From Candidatus Kuenenia stuttgartensis (GTDB lineage Bacteria > Planctomycetota > Planctomycetia > Planctomycetales > Planctomycetaceae): a stretch of DNA of 54,305 nt. The notes beneath the pieces were generated by a model that was given only the letters and a program-made list of their open reading frames with translations, had not been told where the DNA came from and did not search any database. Every line of letters starts with the position of its first letter. Position 1 is the first letter of the stretch. This document shows, piece after piece, positions 1-9,562 of the stretch. The stretch spans positions 1 to 54,305 of the forward strand of contig CAMAXD010000004.1 of assembly GCA_945861975.1 (NCBI GenBank). Reading direction: 5' to 3'. The translations under genes and the position numbers were made by a program.

Positions 1-1116
1 AACATCCTTGTCACCAAGAAAGGTGAAGTGAAGGTCGCGGACTTTGGTCTGGCTCAACTGGGGGACGGCTCGGGAAGCGAAAAAGAAGGCGTCACGATGG
101 GCACGCCGCTTTATATGAGTCCGGAACAAGTCAGCGGCCGCGAGCTTGACCCGAGATCGGACGTCTATTCCTTCGGAGTCACCTGCTACCAATTGCTAAG
201 CGGCGAAACGCCGTTCAAGGGTGCAAACCCCGTCGCGATCGCGATGCAGCATTTGAAGAATCCACCACCGCCGCTTAAAGAAAAAAATCCCGCGTTGCCG
301 GACATTCTTTGTCGCGTTGTCCATCGCATGATGGCCAAGCGAAGGTCGCTCAGATATCAGTCAGCCGATGAAGTTCTGGAAGACCTCAAGAAACTAGTCA
401 CCGCGCATAAGCAGGGACGGTCACTGGATCTGGTCAAGCTTCCTCGACTTGAAGAACTAGAGAAGCTTGCCGAAGAGGAACGTGCCAGGCATCTCAAGGC
501 AGGCGGCACTATTCCTCCCGAAGGATTCGACGATGTGGGGCTTGAGCTGCCTTCAGCGGCTCCGGTCAATCAGACAGCCGTCATGCCCAGTCGCTGGGCG
601 GCAGAAAATTTCGTGGCGGAACAGCCAAAGACGAAGGTCGCTCCTGCCCCGGCGGTGATCACGATTGACGACGATGACGACGTGCCCTACGTTCGAAAAA
701 GTTCTGGACCGCCGAACGACTTTATTGACCTGACACCTGCAGTCGACGTGACGTTTCAGCTCCTGATTTTCTTTATGGTGACGGCATCGTTCAGCATGCA
801 AAAAGCATTCGACGTTCCGCCAGCGAAGAATGTTGAAGGTGTCTCATTGAATGTCACGGTGCCTCTGGACGAAAGCCCGGGAGTCAAAGTGCAGGTTGAC
901 CCCAATAACGTGATGTATGTCGACAGTAAGAAGGCAACCACCTATCAGGAGATTTTTGATCTCCTGACGGCGGAGAAGAATGCGGCATCGGGAGTCAGTG
1001 ATCTGGATCTTGAACTCGACCCGGAGTCGATTCATGAAATGCGAATTATCGTGATTGATGCGGCAACGCAGGCCGGATTCACTCGCGTACGAAACAAGAT
1101 CGTGGAGTTTCAGTAA
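1..1116 (+). CDS. Ser/Thr protein kinase C-lobe fused to ExbD/TolR domain (5' end outside window)
   Basis: The frame is open from base 1, so the kinase N-lobe and catalytic loop lie upstream of the window. Visible residues 1-140 are a Hanks-type kinase C-lobe: DFG at 14-16, activation segment GTPLYMSPE at 34-42, and DVYSFG at 54-59. A charged, Pro/Ala-rich linker follows (about 141-237). Residues 238-371 match ExbD/TolR: the membrane helix motif IDLTPAVDVTFQLLIFFMV (about 243-261) keeps the Asp (D249) that in ExbD/TolR lines the proton path, followed by a periplasmic-type domain ending in VRNKIVEFQ. ExbD N-termini face the cytoplasm, so this topology would put the kinase inside the cell. Known: ExbD works with ExbB and transduces proton-motive force. 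Inferred: an exbB-like gene may lie just upstream. It heads the run that continues to 8630. The fusion sits in one unbroken frame, so it is not a simple frameshift artefact. Confidence 0.85.
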   Translation, partial: NILVTKKGEVKVADFGLAQLGDGSGSEKEGVTMGTPLYMSPEQVSGRELDPRSDVYSFGVTCYQLLSGETPFKGANPVAIAMQHLKNPPPPLKEKNPALPDILCRVVHRMMAKRRSLRYQSADEVLEDLKKLVTAHKQGRSLDLVKLPRLEELEKLAEEERARHLKAGGTIPPEGFDDVGLELPSAAPVNQTAVMPSRWAAENFVAEQPKTKVAPAPAVITIDDDDDVPYVRKSSGPPNDFIDLTPAVDVTFQLLIFFMVTASFSMQKAFDVPPAKNVEGVSLNVTVPLDESPGVKVQVDPNNVMYVDSKKATTYQEIFDLLTAEKNAASGVSDLDLELDPESIHEMRIIVIDAATQAGFTRVRNKIVEFQ

Positions 1117-1171
1117 GTCATTTTTTTGTCTGGTGTGCTGCGCCGTCTTTCCGGCCTCGCCCAAGTGAGAA

Positions 1172-4100
1172 GTGGAATCAAAAGTGGCATCTGAAGAATA
1201 TGACGATGATGTTGAAGAGGTGGAAGTCGATGATCGCGAGGAATCTCGCGAGGTCATCAGCGAGCGGGCGCGTAGACAGCTTCGCCGCGGAAAACTGAGC
1301 GAACTCGCGGAAAAACTAACCGGTGGTCCTGAACGACCTGGTCAGCAAAAGATCGCGCGTTCCCCGGTCGTGATGTTATTGGTCGGCAGCACTGTTGGTG
1401 CTTCGATTCTGGCGGCCATCTTCTGGTTCATCAATGCTCGAAACACAGAGGATCGACTGATCAAGGAAGCGACCGCTTCTCTGAATCTTCAGAAGTATCT
1501 TGATGCCGAAGGACAATTCGAGAGATTCATCTCAATCTATCCCAAAACGAGTATGACTCCGGTGGCCAAAATTGGCCTGCATCGGGCTCGCGTTGAAAAG
1601 TTCATTCTGACAGAAACTCCGGACGTTATTCGCGGACTTAAAGAGTTGAAGAGCCTCATCGAAGAATGTCGTGAACTGGAAGGCTTCGATGCTGAGAAAG
1701 ATAACCTCAAGCGATATGCAGAACGACTGACTTATGCCGGTGCTTTTGTGGCAGAAGTTGCACAATCCCAGGAAGCACTGGACGTCAGTCTGGAATCTCT
1801 TGAGTTGCTAAGGAAGTATTCGGGAGAAGGCGGGATTAATCCGGCGCGCGAGCAAGCTCTGGTGGATCGACAACGAATGGCCTCAGCTTCCGTGGCCAAA
1901 AAGAATGACTTTCTCGGGACACTGGCAAAGGTCAAAGAACAACTTGAAGCGGGCGATACGATGGGGGCCATCAGTGCCCGCAACGACCTCATCACAAAAT
2001 ACCCTTTGCTGACGGAGGACAAGGATGTCTCCAAACTTCTGCAGGATATTCTGGGGAGAGAGAAGGAATTTGTTGTCCGCACGGAGATCGGAAAAGATGG
2101 ACTTGGCCCCGCTGAAAATGGGCTGGTCCTTCCTTCGCTGGCTTTGACACTAAGAACTCAGGCAACAACCGATCTTTCGTCCCAGGGCCGTGCTGTCTTC
2201 TCGTTTGGTATGGACAGTTGTTTTGCCGTTGATTCCGACACGGGCTCTCCACTTTGGCGGCGTCCAATAGGTGATAATGCACCATTCTCTCCAATGCCCG
2301 TCAAAGTCATCGATCCTGCAGGAGTGCTTGTCTACAGCACAATGTCCGAAGAACTGCAGATGCTGTCCCAGAAAGATGGGCAACCGTTGTGGCGTCAGAG
2401 TGTCGAAAGCCGCCCAACAGGTGCACCGATTTTGATTGCCGACAATTTCTACGTAACAACTCAGGCTGGTGAACTCTGGCAGATCGCTGCCAATAACGGG
2501 CGAGCCATTGCGAAGCTGAAGTTCTCACAGTCCGTCATTGGGCCTCCTGCCGTTTCCAGTGATTCGCTGCGTCTGGTGATTCCGGGCGATCAGACAATGG
2601 TCTACACGATTGGGCTCAACCCATTTGCTTGTCTTGCCGTGTCCTACATCCCACATTTGACCGGCAGCATCAAAGCGCCGATGGTCACGGCCGGGCGTTA
2701 TTATTTGATGGTGGATAACAATGCTGCAGACAAAGCACGTATCCAAACATTGCAGATGGATGATGCCGGACAACTTAGTTCTGTTTCGGAAGACAGTGTT
2801 GACGGACAGGTGAACGACCCTTGTCTGCTGCGAGGTTACGAGCTGTTTGTGCCGTCGACACCTCAGCGAGTCACGGCCTTCCGAGTCACTGATGATGCCG
2901 GACAACCACCACTGGCAAAAGTCGGAGCCAATCAGCTTGAAGAAGGACTACAAACGAAGATGTTTCTGTTAGCTGGTCCCGGAGGCCAGTTGTGGATGGG
3001 CGGGCGTGATCTCCGTAAATTTCAAACTCGAACGAACACCGTGCTGCTGGATCCGGGAGTCACGGCTGAAGGGATCCATTTGCAGCCTATCCAATTCGCC
3101 GACGAAGCGGTCTATCTGACAACACGCAATCCGAATTCAAACTCTACATTCCTGACCCGTGCTGATCGTGAACAGATGAAGGGAACGTGGCGAACTGTGC
3201 TGGGGTCAAACGTTGTCGCCCTGGCTCCTTCGGCTGGCGGTCAGTCGCTATTGGCAGTTACCGATTACGGCGAGACCTATCGAGCCCAGATGTCGGACGT
3301 CCAATCTGGTGGTTTTACAATGGAGTCGGTTAGTCGCTTTCGGCTGCCGGACAAACTCTCCACTGCGGTTGAAGGAGTTGTTTTGAAAGACGGTCGACCG
3401 GCCGCTTGGTGCGGTAGCCCTGAACCCTCAATGTGGACTTTTACAAATACCGGACAACTGGAACGAAAATGGGTACTCCCGGATAGTCCACAGATTGCTC
3501 CGGTGACACTCGATGGCGGTGTCGTCTTTGCGATGCCCGGACGGCTGCATATTTCAGCCACTGCTGGAGGAAATCCTGCCGAAGATTATCGTTCGTCCCA
3601 AACGGCTGATGGTCAACAACCATGGAAATCACTGACTGCAATCTCGGCGAATCAGGTCCTGGCTGTAACCGGTGACAACTCGTTTATTCGAGTTGAGTAC
3701 AGAGCAACACCAAGGCCTCAGTTGACGGAAGTCAGTGTGACGAAAATGCCTCAAATCATCGAAGTGCCGCCGGCCTCTGCCAATGGTTTTCTGTTTGTAG
3801 CCACTGTCGAGGGTAAACTGCTGCTGATGCAGGCATCAAGCCTTGAGATCCTCGCTCAGATTGATCTGGGTGGCGTTCCGAGCGCGACACCGAAGATCGC
3901 TGGAGAGTATGTTTTTGTTGAGGTGGCGAATCAGGAAGTCAAAGTCTTCCATATCGAAAATTCACTGCCTCAAACTGGTGCTTTTCCTCTGGATGGAAAT
4001 CCACTGGCAGGAAGTCCGCTGGTACTAAGTGACGGGTTTCTGGCGGTACGACGAGACGGAATGCTGATGAAGCTGGACGCCACCGCTGCCACAACGCTCG

Positions 4101-4213
4101 GTTCCAGATCACTTGGCCAGTTGGTTCAACAAGGTCCTTTGGTGATCAATGGTCAGACTCTCGTCGTTGGCTATGACGGCGGCCTGTACCAAATTGATAC
4201 AAGCTCTTTGTAG
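1172..4213 (+). CDS. membrane-anchored helical-repeat and PQQ-type beta-propeller protein
   Basis: 1013 residues with a GTG start; an in-frame GTG at 1184 is an alternative, and neither has a strong ribosome site. Residues 1-64 are acidic then basic (DDDVEEVEVDD, RARRQLRRGK) and probably cytoplasmic. One membrane helix spans about 65-88 (VVMLLVGSTVGASILAAIFW). Residues 90-300 are helical and TPR-like. From about 310 to the end come repeated beta-strand blocks of PQQ/BamB type (for example SPLWRRPIGDN, QPLWRQSVES). Known: such propellers are usually protein scaffolds, and PQQ-enzyme active-site residues are not evident here. It starts 56 bases after the kinase-ExbD stop, suggesting co-transcription. 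Inferred role: an envelope scaffold working with the ExbD-like protein. The fold call is moderately sure; the function is unknown. Confidence 0.8.
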   Translation: MESKVASEEYDDDVEEVEVDDREESREVISERARRQLRRGKLSELAEKLTGGPERPGQQKIARSPVVMLLVGSTVGASILAAIFWFINARNTEDRLIKEATASLNLQKYLDAEGQFERFISIYPKTSMTPVAKIGLHRARVEKFILTETPDVIRGLKELKSLIEECRELEGFDAEKDNLKRYAERLTYAGAFVAEVAQSQEALDVSLESLELLRKYSGEGGINPAREQALVDRQRMASASVAKKNDFLGTLAKVKEQLEAGDTMGAISARNDLITKYPLLTEDKDVSKLLQDILGREKEFVVRTEIGKDGLGPAENGLVLPSLALTLRTQATTDLSSQGRAVFSFGMDSCFAVDSDTGSPLWRRPIGDNAPFSPMPVKVIDPAGVLVYSTMSEELQMLSQKDGQPLWRQSVESRPTGAPILIADNFYVTTQAGELWQIAANNGRAIAKLKFSQSVIGPPAVSSDSLRLVIPGDQTMVYTIGLNPFACLAVSYIPHLTGSIKAPMVTAGRYYLMVDNNAADKARIQTLQMDDAGQLSSVSEDSVDGQVNDPCLLRGYELFVPSTPQRVTAFRVTDDAGQPPLAKVGANQLEEGLQTKMFLLAGPGGQLWMGGRDLRKFQTRTNTVLLDPGVTAEGIHLQPIQFADEAVYLTTRNPNSNSTFLTRADREQMKGTWRTVLGSNVVALAPSAGGQSLLAVTDYGETYRAQMSDVQSGGFTMESVSRFRLPDKLSTAVEGVVLKDGRPAAWCGSPEPSMWTFTNTGQLERKWVLPDSPQIAPVTLDGGVVFAMPGRLHISATAGGNPAEDYRSSQTADGQQPWKSLTAISANQVLAVTGDNSFIRVEYRATPRPQLTEVSVTKMPQIIEVPPASANGFLFVATVEGKLLLMQASSLEILAQIDLGGVPSATPKIAGEYVFVEVANQEVKVFHIENSLPQTGAFPLDGNPLAGSPLVLSDGFLAVRRDGMLMKLDATAATTLGSRSLGQLVQQGPLVINGQTLVVGYDGGLYQIDTSSL

Positions 4214-4266
4214 TCAGATTTCCCCCTGATCCTGTTTACACAGTCGGATGTTCTCTAAGAAACGAC

Positions 4267-6909
4267 ATGAGTCAAAATCTGCGTCATCCAGTGCGAAGCC
4301 TCCGACAGTGTGTGAGTTCTCCCATGCGTCTTGCTGCCGTTGGTTTGCTGTTTATGTTTATGGGCAATGCGATTGCCGATGAAAAAGTCGATCGCACCGA
4401 GTTGCCCAAACTTGCAGACATGCCGATCCCGACAGCTGATGAGTTGTTTGCGGCCGATGAAAACGACAAAGAATTCGACTGGATCGTCCTGCCCGCAGCC
4501 GCACCTGAGGACCGTACGGTCATTGTTGTGAATCCGATTTTTCCTCGCCCGGATACTCTGAAGAAGATGGCTGAGGAATATAAGAAACTCGAAACCAGCA
4601 AGCCTCAGAATCAGAAGGAGCGAGAAGAGCGAGTTAAGCGGATGAAGGAACTGCAGAAGCTTGTCGTGACACTGATGGGGGATCAGTTGACTGAGTACAG
4701 CCTTCCTATGTCAGCAATTGACCACATTCTTCTCTTTGAAGATCTGATCCTGCTCCGAGTTGATGAACTCATCAAAGAGGGAGACATCCGGAAGGCGTAT
4801 GAACTTTTACTGAATGTCGAAAGGGAGATTCCAAACTGGGAAAAGTCTGTTCCTCGATTTGAGCAACTGATCCTCGCAGAATCCACAATCCGAGCCAATG
4901 AAGGTGATGCTTATGCCGCTCTGGCATTACTGGACGAAGCTGCAGCTCGAAATCTTCAGAACCCGGAACTGCGTCCTCGCTTCGGTCAGATTGTAGGACC
5001 GATGATTCAGGAGGCGATGGACAAGGAAGACTATCGAAAGGTCCGCTATCTGATCTCGCGAATCGAGAAAGTCGTGCCCGACCACGAACTTGTTCCGCAG
5101 TCAAAGAATCGTCTGCAGCAACTGGTTGTATCGCTTCTGGAAACTGCAGAACAGCATTACCAACAGCGTGATTTTCCTGCAGCGGCAAAGCTCGCGTGGA
5201 AGGCTAGTACTGTGCTGCCACTTCAGGGTAACGAAAAGGCGGCCTTCTCGCGCATTGTGGCTCGCCATCAAGTGCTGCGTGTCGGTGTTGAAGACTCGGA
5301 CAATGATAAACAGATTTTCCCTGTGCCTCAGGAATCGCGAGAGCGACTAACTGAATTGATTGAGGTTCCATTATTCGAGCCTTCTGCTGCCGATGAGCTG
5401 ACCTATTTCCGCTCCAGTTATTTCGAAATCTGGGATCCGGCAGATCTTGGTCGAGAAGTGATCTTTTCTTTAAGGGAAACTCGACCACACTGGCAATCGC
5501 AGCCCATTCTGACCGCAAACACAGTGGCTGAAGCATTGGGACATCGAATCGATGAGTCCAGCCCTTTTTTCAGCTCAAGACTGTCTTCATTCGTAAAAGA
5601 AATCTCCGTCAGATCCCCGACTCAGCTTCGAATTCGATTCTCTCGCGTGCCCCTGAACATCGAATCGTTGCTTAGGTTTCCCGTGACCGGGTTTCCGCAA
5701 CAGGGCCTCACTGAGAATGTCGATGCGGCAAGAGCCGATCGCACAGCCGTAGAGACAGACGACGCTTCCGCGACAGTTGATGGCTCCGGAACTTCTACGT
5801 TACCTGCCGTCTTGTCGACTCGTTTTCGAAAAGCTGCGTCGGACGACACAGGCCGCGTGTTTATGCGCAACACGCCGGAACCAGATGGGCTGGACGGGAG
5901 TCAGTACCATGTCGCTGAAGTTCAGGAGGTTCGTTTCGGCAGCCGTGATAAGCTACTGCAGAGCATGATTCGCGGAGAACTGGATTACCTGCCACATCTG
6001 CTTCCCAGCGAAGTTGATGCCTTCAAAGTTTCCAGCGAGTTCACAACAAAGCAGTACGCCATTCCAATGACGCATGTCATTGCTTTTAACCCGATGTCTG
6101 ACCGTATCGTGAATGCACAGATGCGAAGAGCCCTTTCGTTTGCTGTCAATCGCGAAGGAATTCTGAAATCGATTGTCCTGAAGGACGATACGATGCAGCA
6201 CGGCCGACCTACGAGTGCAGCGTGGCATCTGGAAAGCTATGCAACGGAACCAAACGAAGTTCCACCGGCTTACAATATTCGACTGGCCTACGCATTGCGT
6301 TTTGCGGCCGAGCGACAGCTTCAGCTGGCAGAATTGACCAAGCTGACGGACGCCGCTCGAGCTGAAGCAAAGAAGAAGAAAGAAGCCTTTGAGCCAGAAG
6401 TATTCCGAGCTGAAACCAAGGTCGACTACATCAAGTTGCCTCGTCTGAGATTCGTTGTTGAGCCTGAGCCAACCTGCATCGCTGCTGCAGAGCGAATCAT
6501 GCTCTACTGGCAGAAGATCGGCTTTGAAGTGGATCTCGTCAAAGGTGATCAGCCCGGGGATCCTCTGACAGATGGCGAATGGGACATGTGTTATCGTCGC
6601 GTTCGAATGGAAGAACCGCTCCTTGAGCTTTGGCCACTGCTGGCCAATGACAACTCCCTGGAAATGAGCCGCCTCGGAATGTTTCCTGACTGGATGCGTC
6701 AGGAGCTGATCAATCTGGACTATGCCTCAAGCTTCCAGGATGCGCAGACGCGACTGTTTACCATTCACAATCATATCGCTGCGGAAGCGTTTCTGATTCC
6801 GCTTTGGGAAGTCGATGACTTCGCCGTATGGCGAAAATCCATCATCGGTATGCCCGAACGTCCTCTGTCTACCTATCAGAACGTTGAACGCTGGATCGTG
6901 CGACCATGA
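4267..6909 (+). CDS. secreted family-5 extracellular solute-binding-like protein with helical N-terminus
   Basis: 880 residues. A signal peptide ends near residue 38 (MRLAAVGLLFMFMGNAIADE); an internal ATG at 4324 begins exactly at this hydrophobic stretch and could be the true start. Residues 40-340 are charged and helical, with TPR-like pieces. Residues 350-880 resemble SBP_bac_5 (peptide/nickel-binding) proteins: a segment like the family signature (QMRRALSFAVNREGIL, near 620), later ERIMLYWQKIGFEVDLV, and a C-terminal LIPLWEVDDFAVW. Known: these normally deliver ligands to ABC permeases. No permease or ATPase gene is in the window, and the neighbours are ExbD-like and propeller proteins, so a repurposed binding domain is inferred. 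The gap to the previous gene is 53 bases, and its stop overlaps the next start by ATGA. Confidence 0.8.
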   Translation: MSQNLRHPVRSLRQCVSSPMRLAAVGLLFMFMGNAIADEKVDRTELPKLADMPIPTADELFAADENDKEFDWIVLPAAAPEDRTVIVVNPIFPRPDTLKKMAEEYKKLETSKPQNQKEREERVKRMKELQKLVVTLMGDQLTEYSLPMSAIDHILLFEDLILLRVDELIKEGDIRKAYELLLNVEREIPNWEKSVPRFEQLILAESTIRANEGDAYAALALLDEAAARNLQNPELRPRFGQIVGPMIQEAMDKEDYRKVRYLISRIEKVVPDHELVPQSKNRLQQLVVSLLETAEQHYQQRDFPAAAKLAWKASTVLPLQGNEKAAFSRIVARHQVLRVGVEDSDNDKQIFPVPQESRERLTELIEVPLFEPSAADELTYFRSSYFEIWDPADLGREVIFSLRETRPHWQSQPILTANTVAEALGHRIDESSPFFSSRLSSFVKEISVRSPTQLRIRFSRVPLNIESLLRFPVTGFPQQGLTENVDAARADRTAVETDDASATVDGSGTSTLPAVLSTRFRKAASDDTGRVFMRNTPEPDGLDGSQYHVAEVQEVRFGSRDKLLQSMIRGELDYLPHLLPSEVDAFKVSSEFTTKQYAIPMTHVIAFNPMSDRIVNAQMRRALSFAVNREGILKSIVLKDDTMQHGRPTSAAWHLESYATEPNEVPPAYNIRLAYALRFAAERQLQLAELTKLTDAARAEAKKKKEAFEPEVFRAETKVDYIKLPRLRFVVEPEPTCIAAAERIMLYWQKIGFEVDLVKGDQPGDPLTDGEWDMCYRRVRMEEPLLELWPLLANDNSLEMSRLGMFPDWMRQELINLDYASSFQDAQTRLFTIHNHIAAEAFLIPLWEVDDFAVWRKSIIGMPERPLSTYQNVERWIVRP

Positions 6910-8630
6910 AGTTGATTCTACTAAATTGCCGATCGTTGCTGCTGGCGGCTGTTGTGTTAAGCACTTACTCCGCAAAACAGTGCGGCGGTCAGACCCCAAC
7001 TGCAGGTGAAACAGCCTCAGCACCGACAGCAAATACCGGGACTTCCGAGTCTCCCGCTGTTGCTGCAAATCCCGCATCGTCCAACACCGACGCTCCGGCC
7101 ACTGAACCCGTTGTTGAGCTGCCTCTGCCTCATCGCCCTTACCAGGTCGTGGTTGAGGTAGGCTTTGATGGCAACGATACTCGCGGTCCACTAACCCAAC
7201 GTTTACTGACTGAAGACATCCGCAAGGGTCTGCAGCGAATGTATGGGCATATGTGGAATGCCGATGTACGCAACAGTGGCTGGCTGATTCCCGCCAGCTC
7301 TTACCGGCTTGACCGTCTCATAGAATCAGACGTTCAGTCTCACTACGATGGCACCGCAGTGGAAAAGGTTATTCTGATTGGTATCTCCGGAAATCAAAAT
7401 GCGTTTGAGGTGAGCTGTCGAGAATTCGATGTCAGGGTTCAGGAACTGACGCCGCTTCTGAAGCTGCAAACGAATGATATTCAGGAAGTGGGGGCCATCG
7501 CATGCCGTCTGGCTCGTGACAGTTTTCGCCCTGTGACGATGTTCATTGCTCCATCCGTCGACAAGACAGAGCTGGAATTCGAACTGCAGGCTGGAACACT
7601 GACGCCACCTGATCCTACCGCTGCACAGATTGCCGAGGGTGACGTTCTTCGACCATTTCTCCGACAATTGGACCGTCGCAATCCAGGAAAAGTCAAAAGC
7701 CTGCAAAGACTTGACCTGAGTTACATAAGAGTCACTTCATTCAATCAGGAACTTCGAACAGATGTCGTGGCACCGGAGGATTCGCCCGTACGAGTTGAGG
7801 ACGTTACCAGTGTTCCAGTAACTTATTCAGACAATGGGCATGTGAAAGGCGTACTCATCTCGCATGGCCTCGTGCCATTCGGCGGGCGAGCCAGAAGTGT
7901 TCAGCAGATTGCTCTGCGACAACGCCCGGCTGCAGTAAAAAGTCGAGTGCGACTGGTACTGCAGTCGCGACCTGATCGACCGCTGATTTGTTTCCGTGTT
8001 GATCGAGTGTCCAAGCTTCGTCAAACCGATGTTAACGAAGCGCCGGGTGTGCGCATGTTGTCGGATCGTAACGGAGATATTGAGATTGAGGTCGATCCAC
8101 AGAATCCAACCTTCTGGCTCTACGTCTACAGTGGCAGCGTGTTGCTGGCTCGCGTGCCTTATGCTCCGGGTTTGATTCCTCGCGATACCATGAAATTACC
8201 GGATGATTCTGTGCGGCTTGGTGTTGAAGGGGAACTATACCTGTTGCGAGATCAGCTTGTTGATATGGTCGCGCAGAAAGCGGTCTACATGAGCATTGCG
8301 AAGAAATCCGCAGCCGAAGGAAACGTCCCGGGACTGGAAGCTGCAATCACTCAGCTTGATGCCCTGCCCGGACAAAAGCGGTTCGAAGAGTTACTCAACA
8401 AGATCAAGACGGACGCGTTAACAAAAGCAGATCAGCAGAAGAATACAGGAGCCCGCCGAAAGGTGGAAAAGCTGTGTACAAAAATGGGAGAATCGCTGAC
8501 TCTGTTTTTTGCGGGTGACAAGCGTCTACGAGAAGCACAGGAACTCGAGCAACTTCGTCAGTCGGCCGAAGCACGGGCTGGTGCAGCGGCTCCCGTCAGC
8601 GAAACGCCTGCACCAGCTCCGAATCAATAG
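6906..8630 (+). CDS. secreted protein of unknown function
   Basis: 574 residues. The ATG at 6906 overlaps the upstream TGA (ATGA), which implies translational coupling with the solute-binding-like gene. An N-terminal signal peptide is visible (KLILLNCRSLLLAAVVLSTYS), followed by a low-complexity Ser/Thr/Ala/Pro stretch to about residue 65. The body (about 75-500) has alternating hydrophobic strands and no motif I recognise. The tail is helical and ends in an Ala/Pro-rich stretch (about 550-574). Exported, probably periplasmic. Its place as last gene of the kinase-ExbD run suggests it belongs to the same envelope process. No enzyme motif is seen, so no activity is proposed. Confidence 0.75.
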   Translation: MKLILLNCRSLLLAAVVLSTYSAKQCGGQTPTAGETASAPTANTGTSESPAVAANPASSNTDAPATEPVVELPLPHRPYQVVVEVGFDGNDTRGPLTQRLLTEDIRKGLQRMYGHMWNADVRNSGWLIPASSYRLDRLIESDVQSHYDGTAVEKVILIGISGNQNAFEVSCREFDVRVQELTPLLKLQTNDIQEVGAIACRLARDSFRPVTMFIAPSVDKTELEFELQAGTLTPPDPTAAQIAEGDVLRPFLRQLDRRNPGKVKSLQRLDLSYIRVTSFNQELRTDVVAPEDSPVRVEDVTSVPVTYSDNGHVKGVLISHGLVPFGGRARSVQQIALRQRPAAVKSRVRLVLQSRPDRPLICFRVDRVSKLRQTDVNEAPGVRMLSDRNGDIEIEVDPQNPTFWLYVYSGSVLLARVPYAPGLIPRDTMKLPDDSVRLGVEGELYLLRDQLVDMVAQKAVYMSIAKKSAAEGNVPGLEAAITQLDALPGQKRFEELLNKIKTDALTKADQQKNTGARRKVEKLCTKMGESLTLFFAGDKRLREAQELEQLRQSAEARAGAAAPVSETPAPAPNQ

Positions 8631-8755
8631 CTTAAACCACGACGGTGCATCAGAAGCTGATCTGATCGTGACGGTTGGCCGGACAAAAACAAACCTGTCG
8701 GTATCGATCCCTTGTTTCCTGTAATAAACACCCGTAAAACGTGCCGTTCTGAGGC

Positions 8756-9562
8756 ATGGTTATCGGTCCGAATCCTCTGCTTCCGGCCCTTGAAGTCACT
8801 CCGCGCATGCAAGACACCGCTAAGCCCAAAATCATCGCTGTGATGCCAGCCTACAATGCGGCCACCACGCTGGAGCGAACGCTTAAAGATATCCCTCCGG
8901 GAACAGTCGACGAAATCATTCTCGTTGACGACTGCAGTCGCGACAATACAGTCGAGCTGGCAAAATCACTCGGGCTTACGGTAATTCGACACGAGCAGAA
9001 TACGGGCTACGGTGGCAATCAAAAAACCTGCTACACCGCTGCCCTGGAAAGGGGAGCTGACATCGTTGTCATGATTCACCCGGATTATCAGTACGATAGC
9101 CGCGTGATCCCGGTGGCAGCGGAACTAATTCGCCTCGGCAATTGCGACGTCATTCTGGGGTCACGCATTCGCACTCGGCAGGAAGCACTGCAGGGCGGAA
9201 TGCCTGCCTGGAAGTACATCGCGAATCGTTGCCTCACAATCTTCGAAAACGTAGCCCTCGGACAAAACCTGGGGGACTTCCACAGTGGCTTTCGAGCCTA
9301 TCGGCGCGAAGTCCTGGAGAATGTTCCATGGCAGGAAAACTCCAACGATTTTGTCTTCGATACGCAGTTTCTTGCTCAAGCCGTCTTCTTTAATTTTCGT
9401 CTCGGAGATATCCCCGTTCCCGTCCGCTATTTTGCGGAAGCCTCAAGCATCAATTTTCGCCGCAGCGCTCGTTACGGATTGCTGACACTCTGGGTTATGG
9501 TCCTGTTCTGGTGCAACCGCCTTGGAGTATGCCGATCAACGATCTTCCAACGCAGATCATAA
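8756..9562 (+). CDS. family 2 glycosyltransferase (DPMS-like)
   Basis: 268 residues. The GT-A fold N-terminus is clear: [18 protein letters not shown], then [17 protein letters not shown] for nucleotide-sugar binding, and a metal/donor region HPDYQYD near residue 103. [12 protein letters not shown] (about 177-188) is typical of GT2 enzymes of the dolichol-phosphate-mannose-synthase type. A hydrophobic stretch near the C-terminus ([16 protein letters not shown]) may touch the membrane. The product would transfer a sugar to a lipid carrier or glycan; donor and acceptor cannot be read from sequence. An ATG at 8807 (MQDTAKPK) starts right before the conserved fold and is a credible alternative start. 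It lies 125 bases after the previous run and 500 before acs, so it may be transcribed alone. Confidence 0.85.
   Translation: MVIGPNPLLPALEVTPRMQDTAKPKIIAVMPAYNAATTLERTLKDIPPGTVDEIILVDDCSRDNTVELAKSLGLTVIRHEQNTGYGGNQKTCYTAALERGADIVVMIHPDYQYDSRVIPVAAELIRLGNCDVILGSRIRTRQEALQGGMPAWKYIANRCLTIFENVALGQNLGDFHSGFRAYRREVLENVPWQENSNDFVFDTQFLAQAVFFNFRLGDIPVPVRYFAEASSINFRRSARYGLLTLWVMVLFWCNRLGVCRSTIFQRRS

Noticed and set aside
1117-1171. T7 run after the kinase-ExbD stop as a terminator
   Set aside because: No stable stem precedes it, and the next gene starts within 50 bases.
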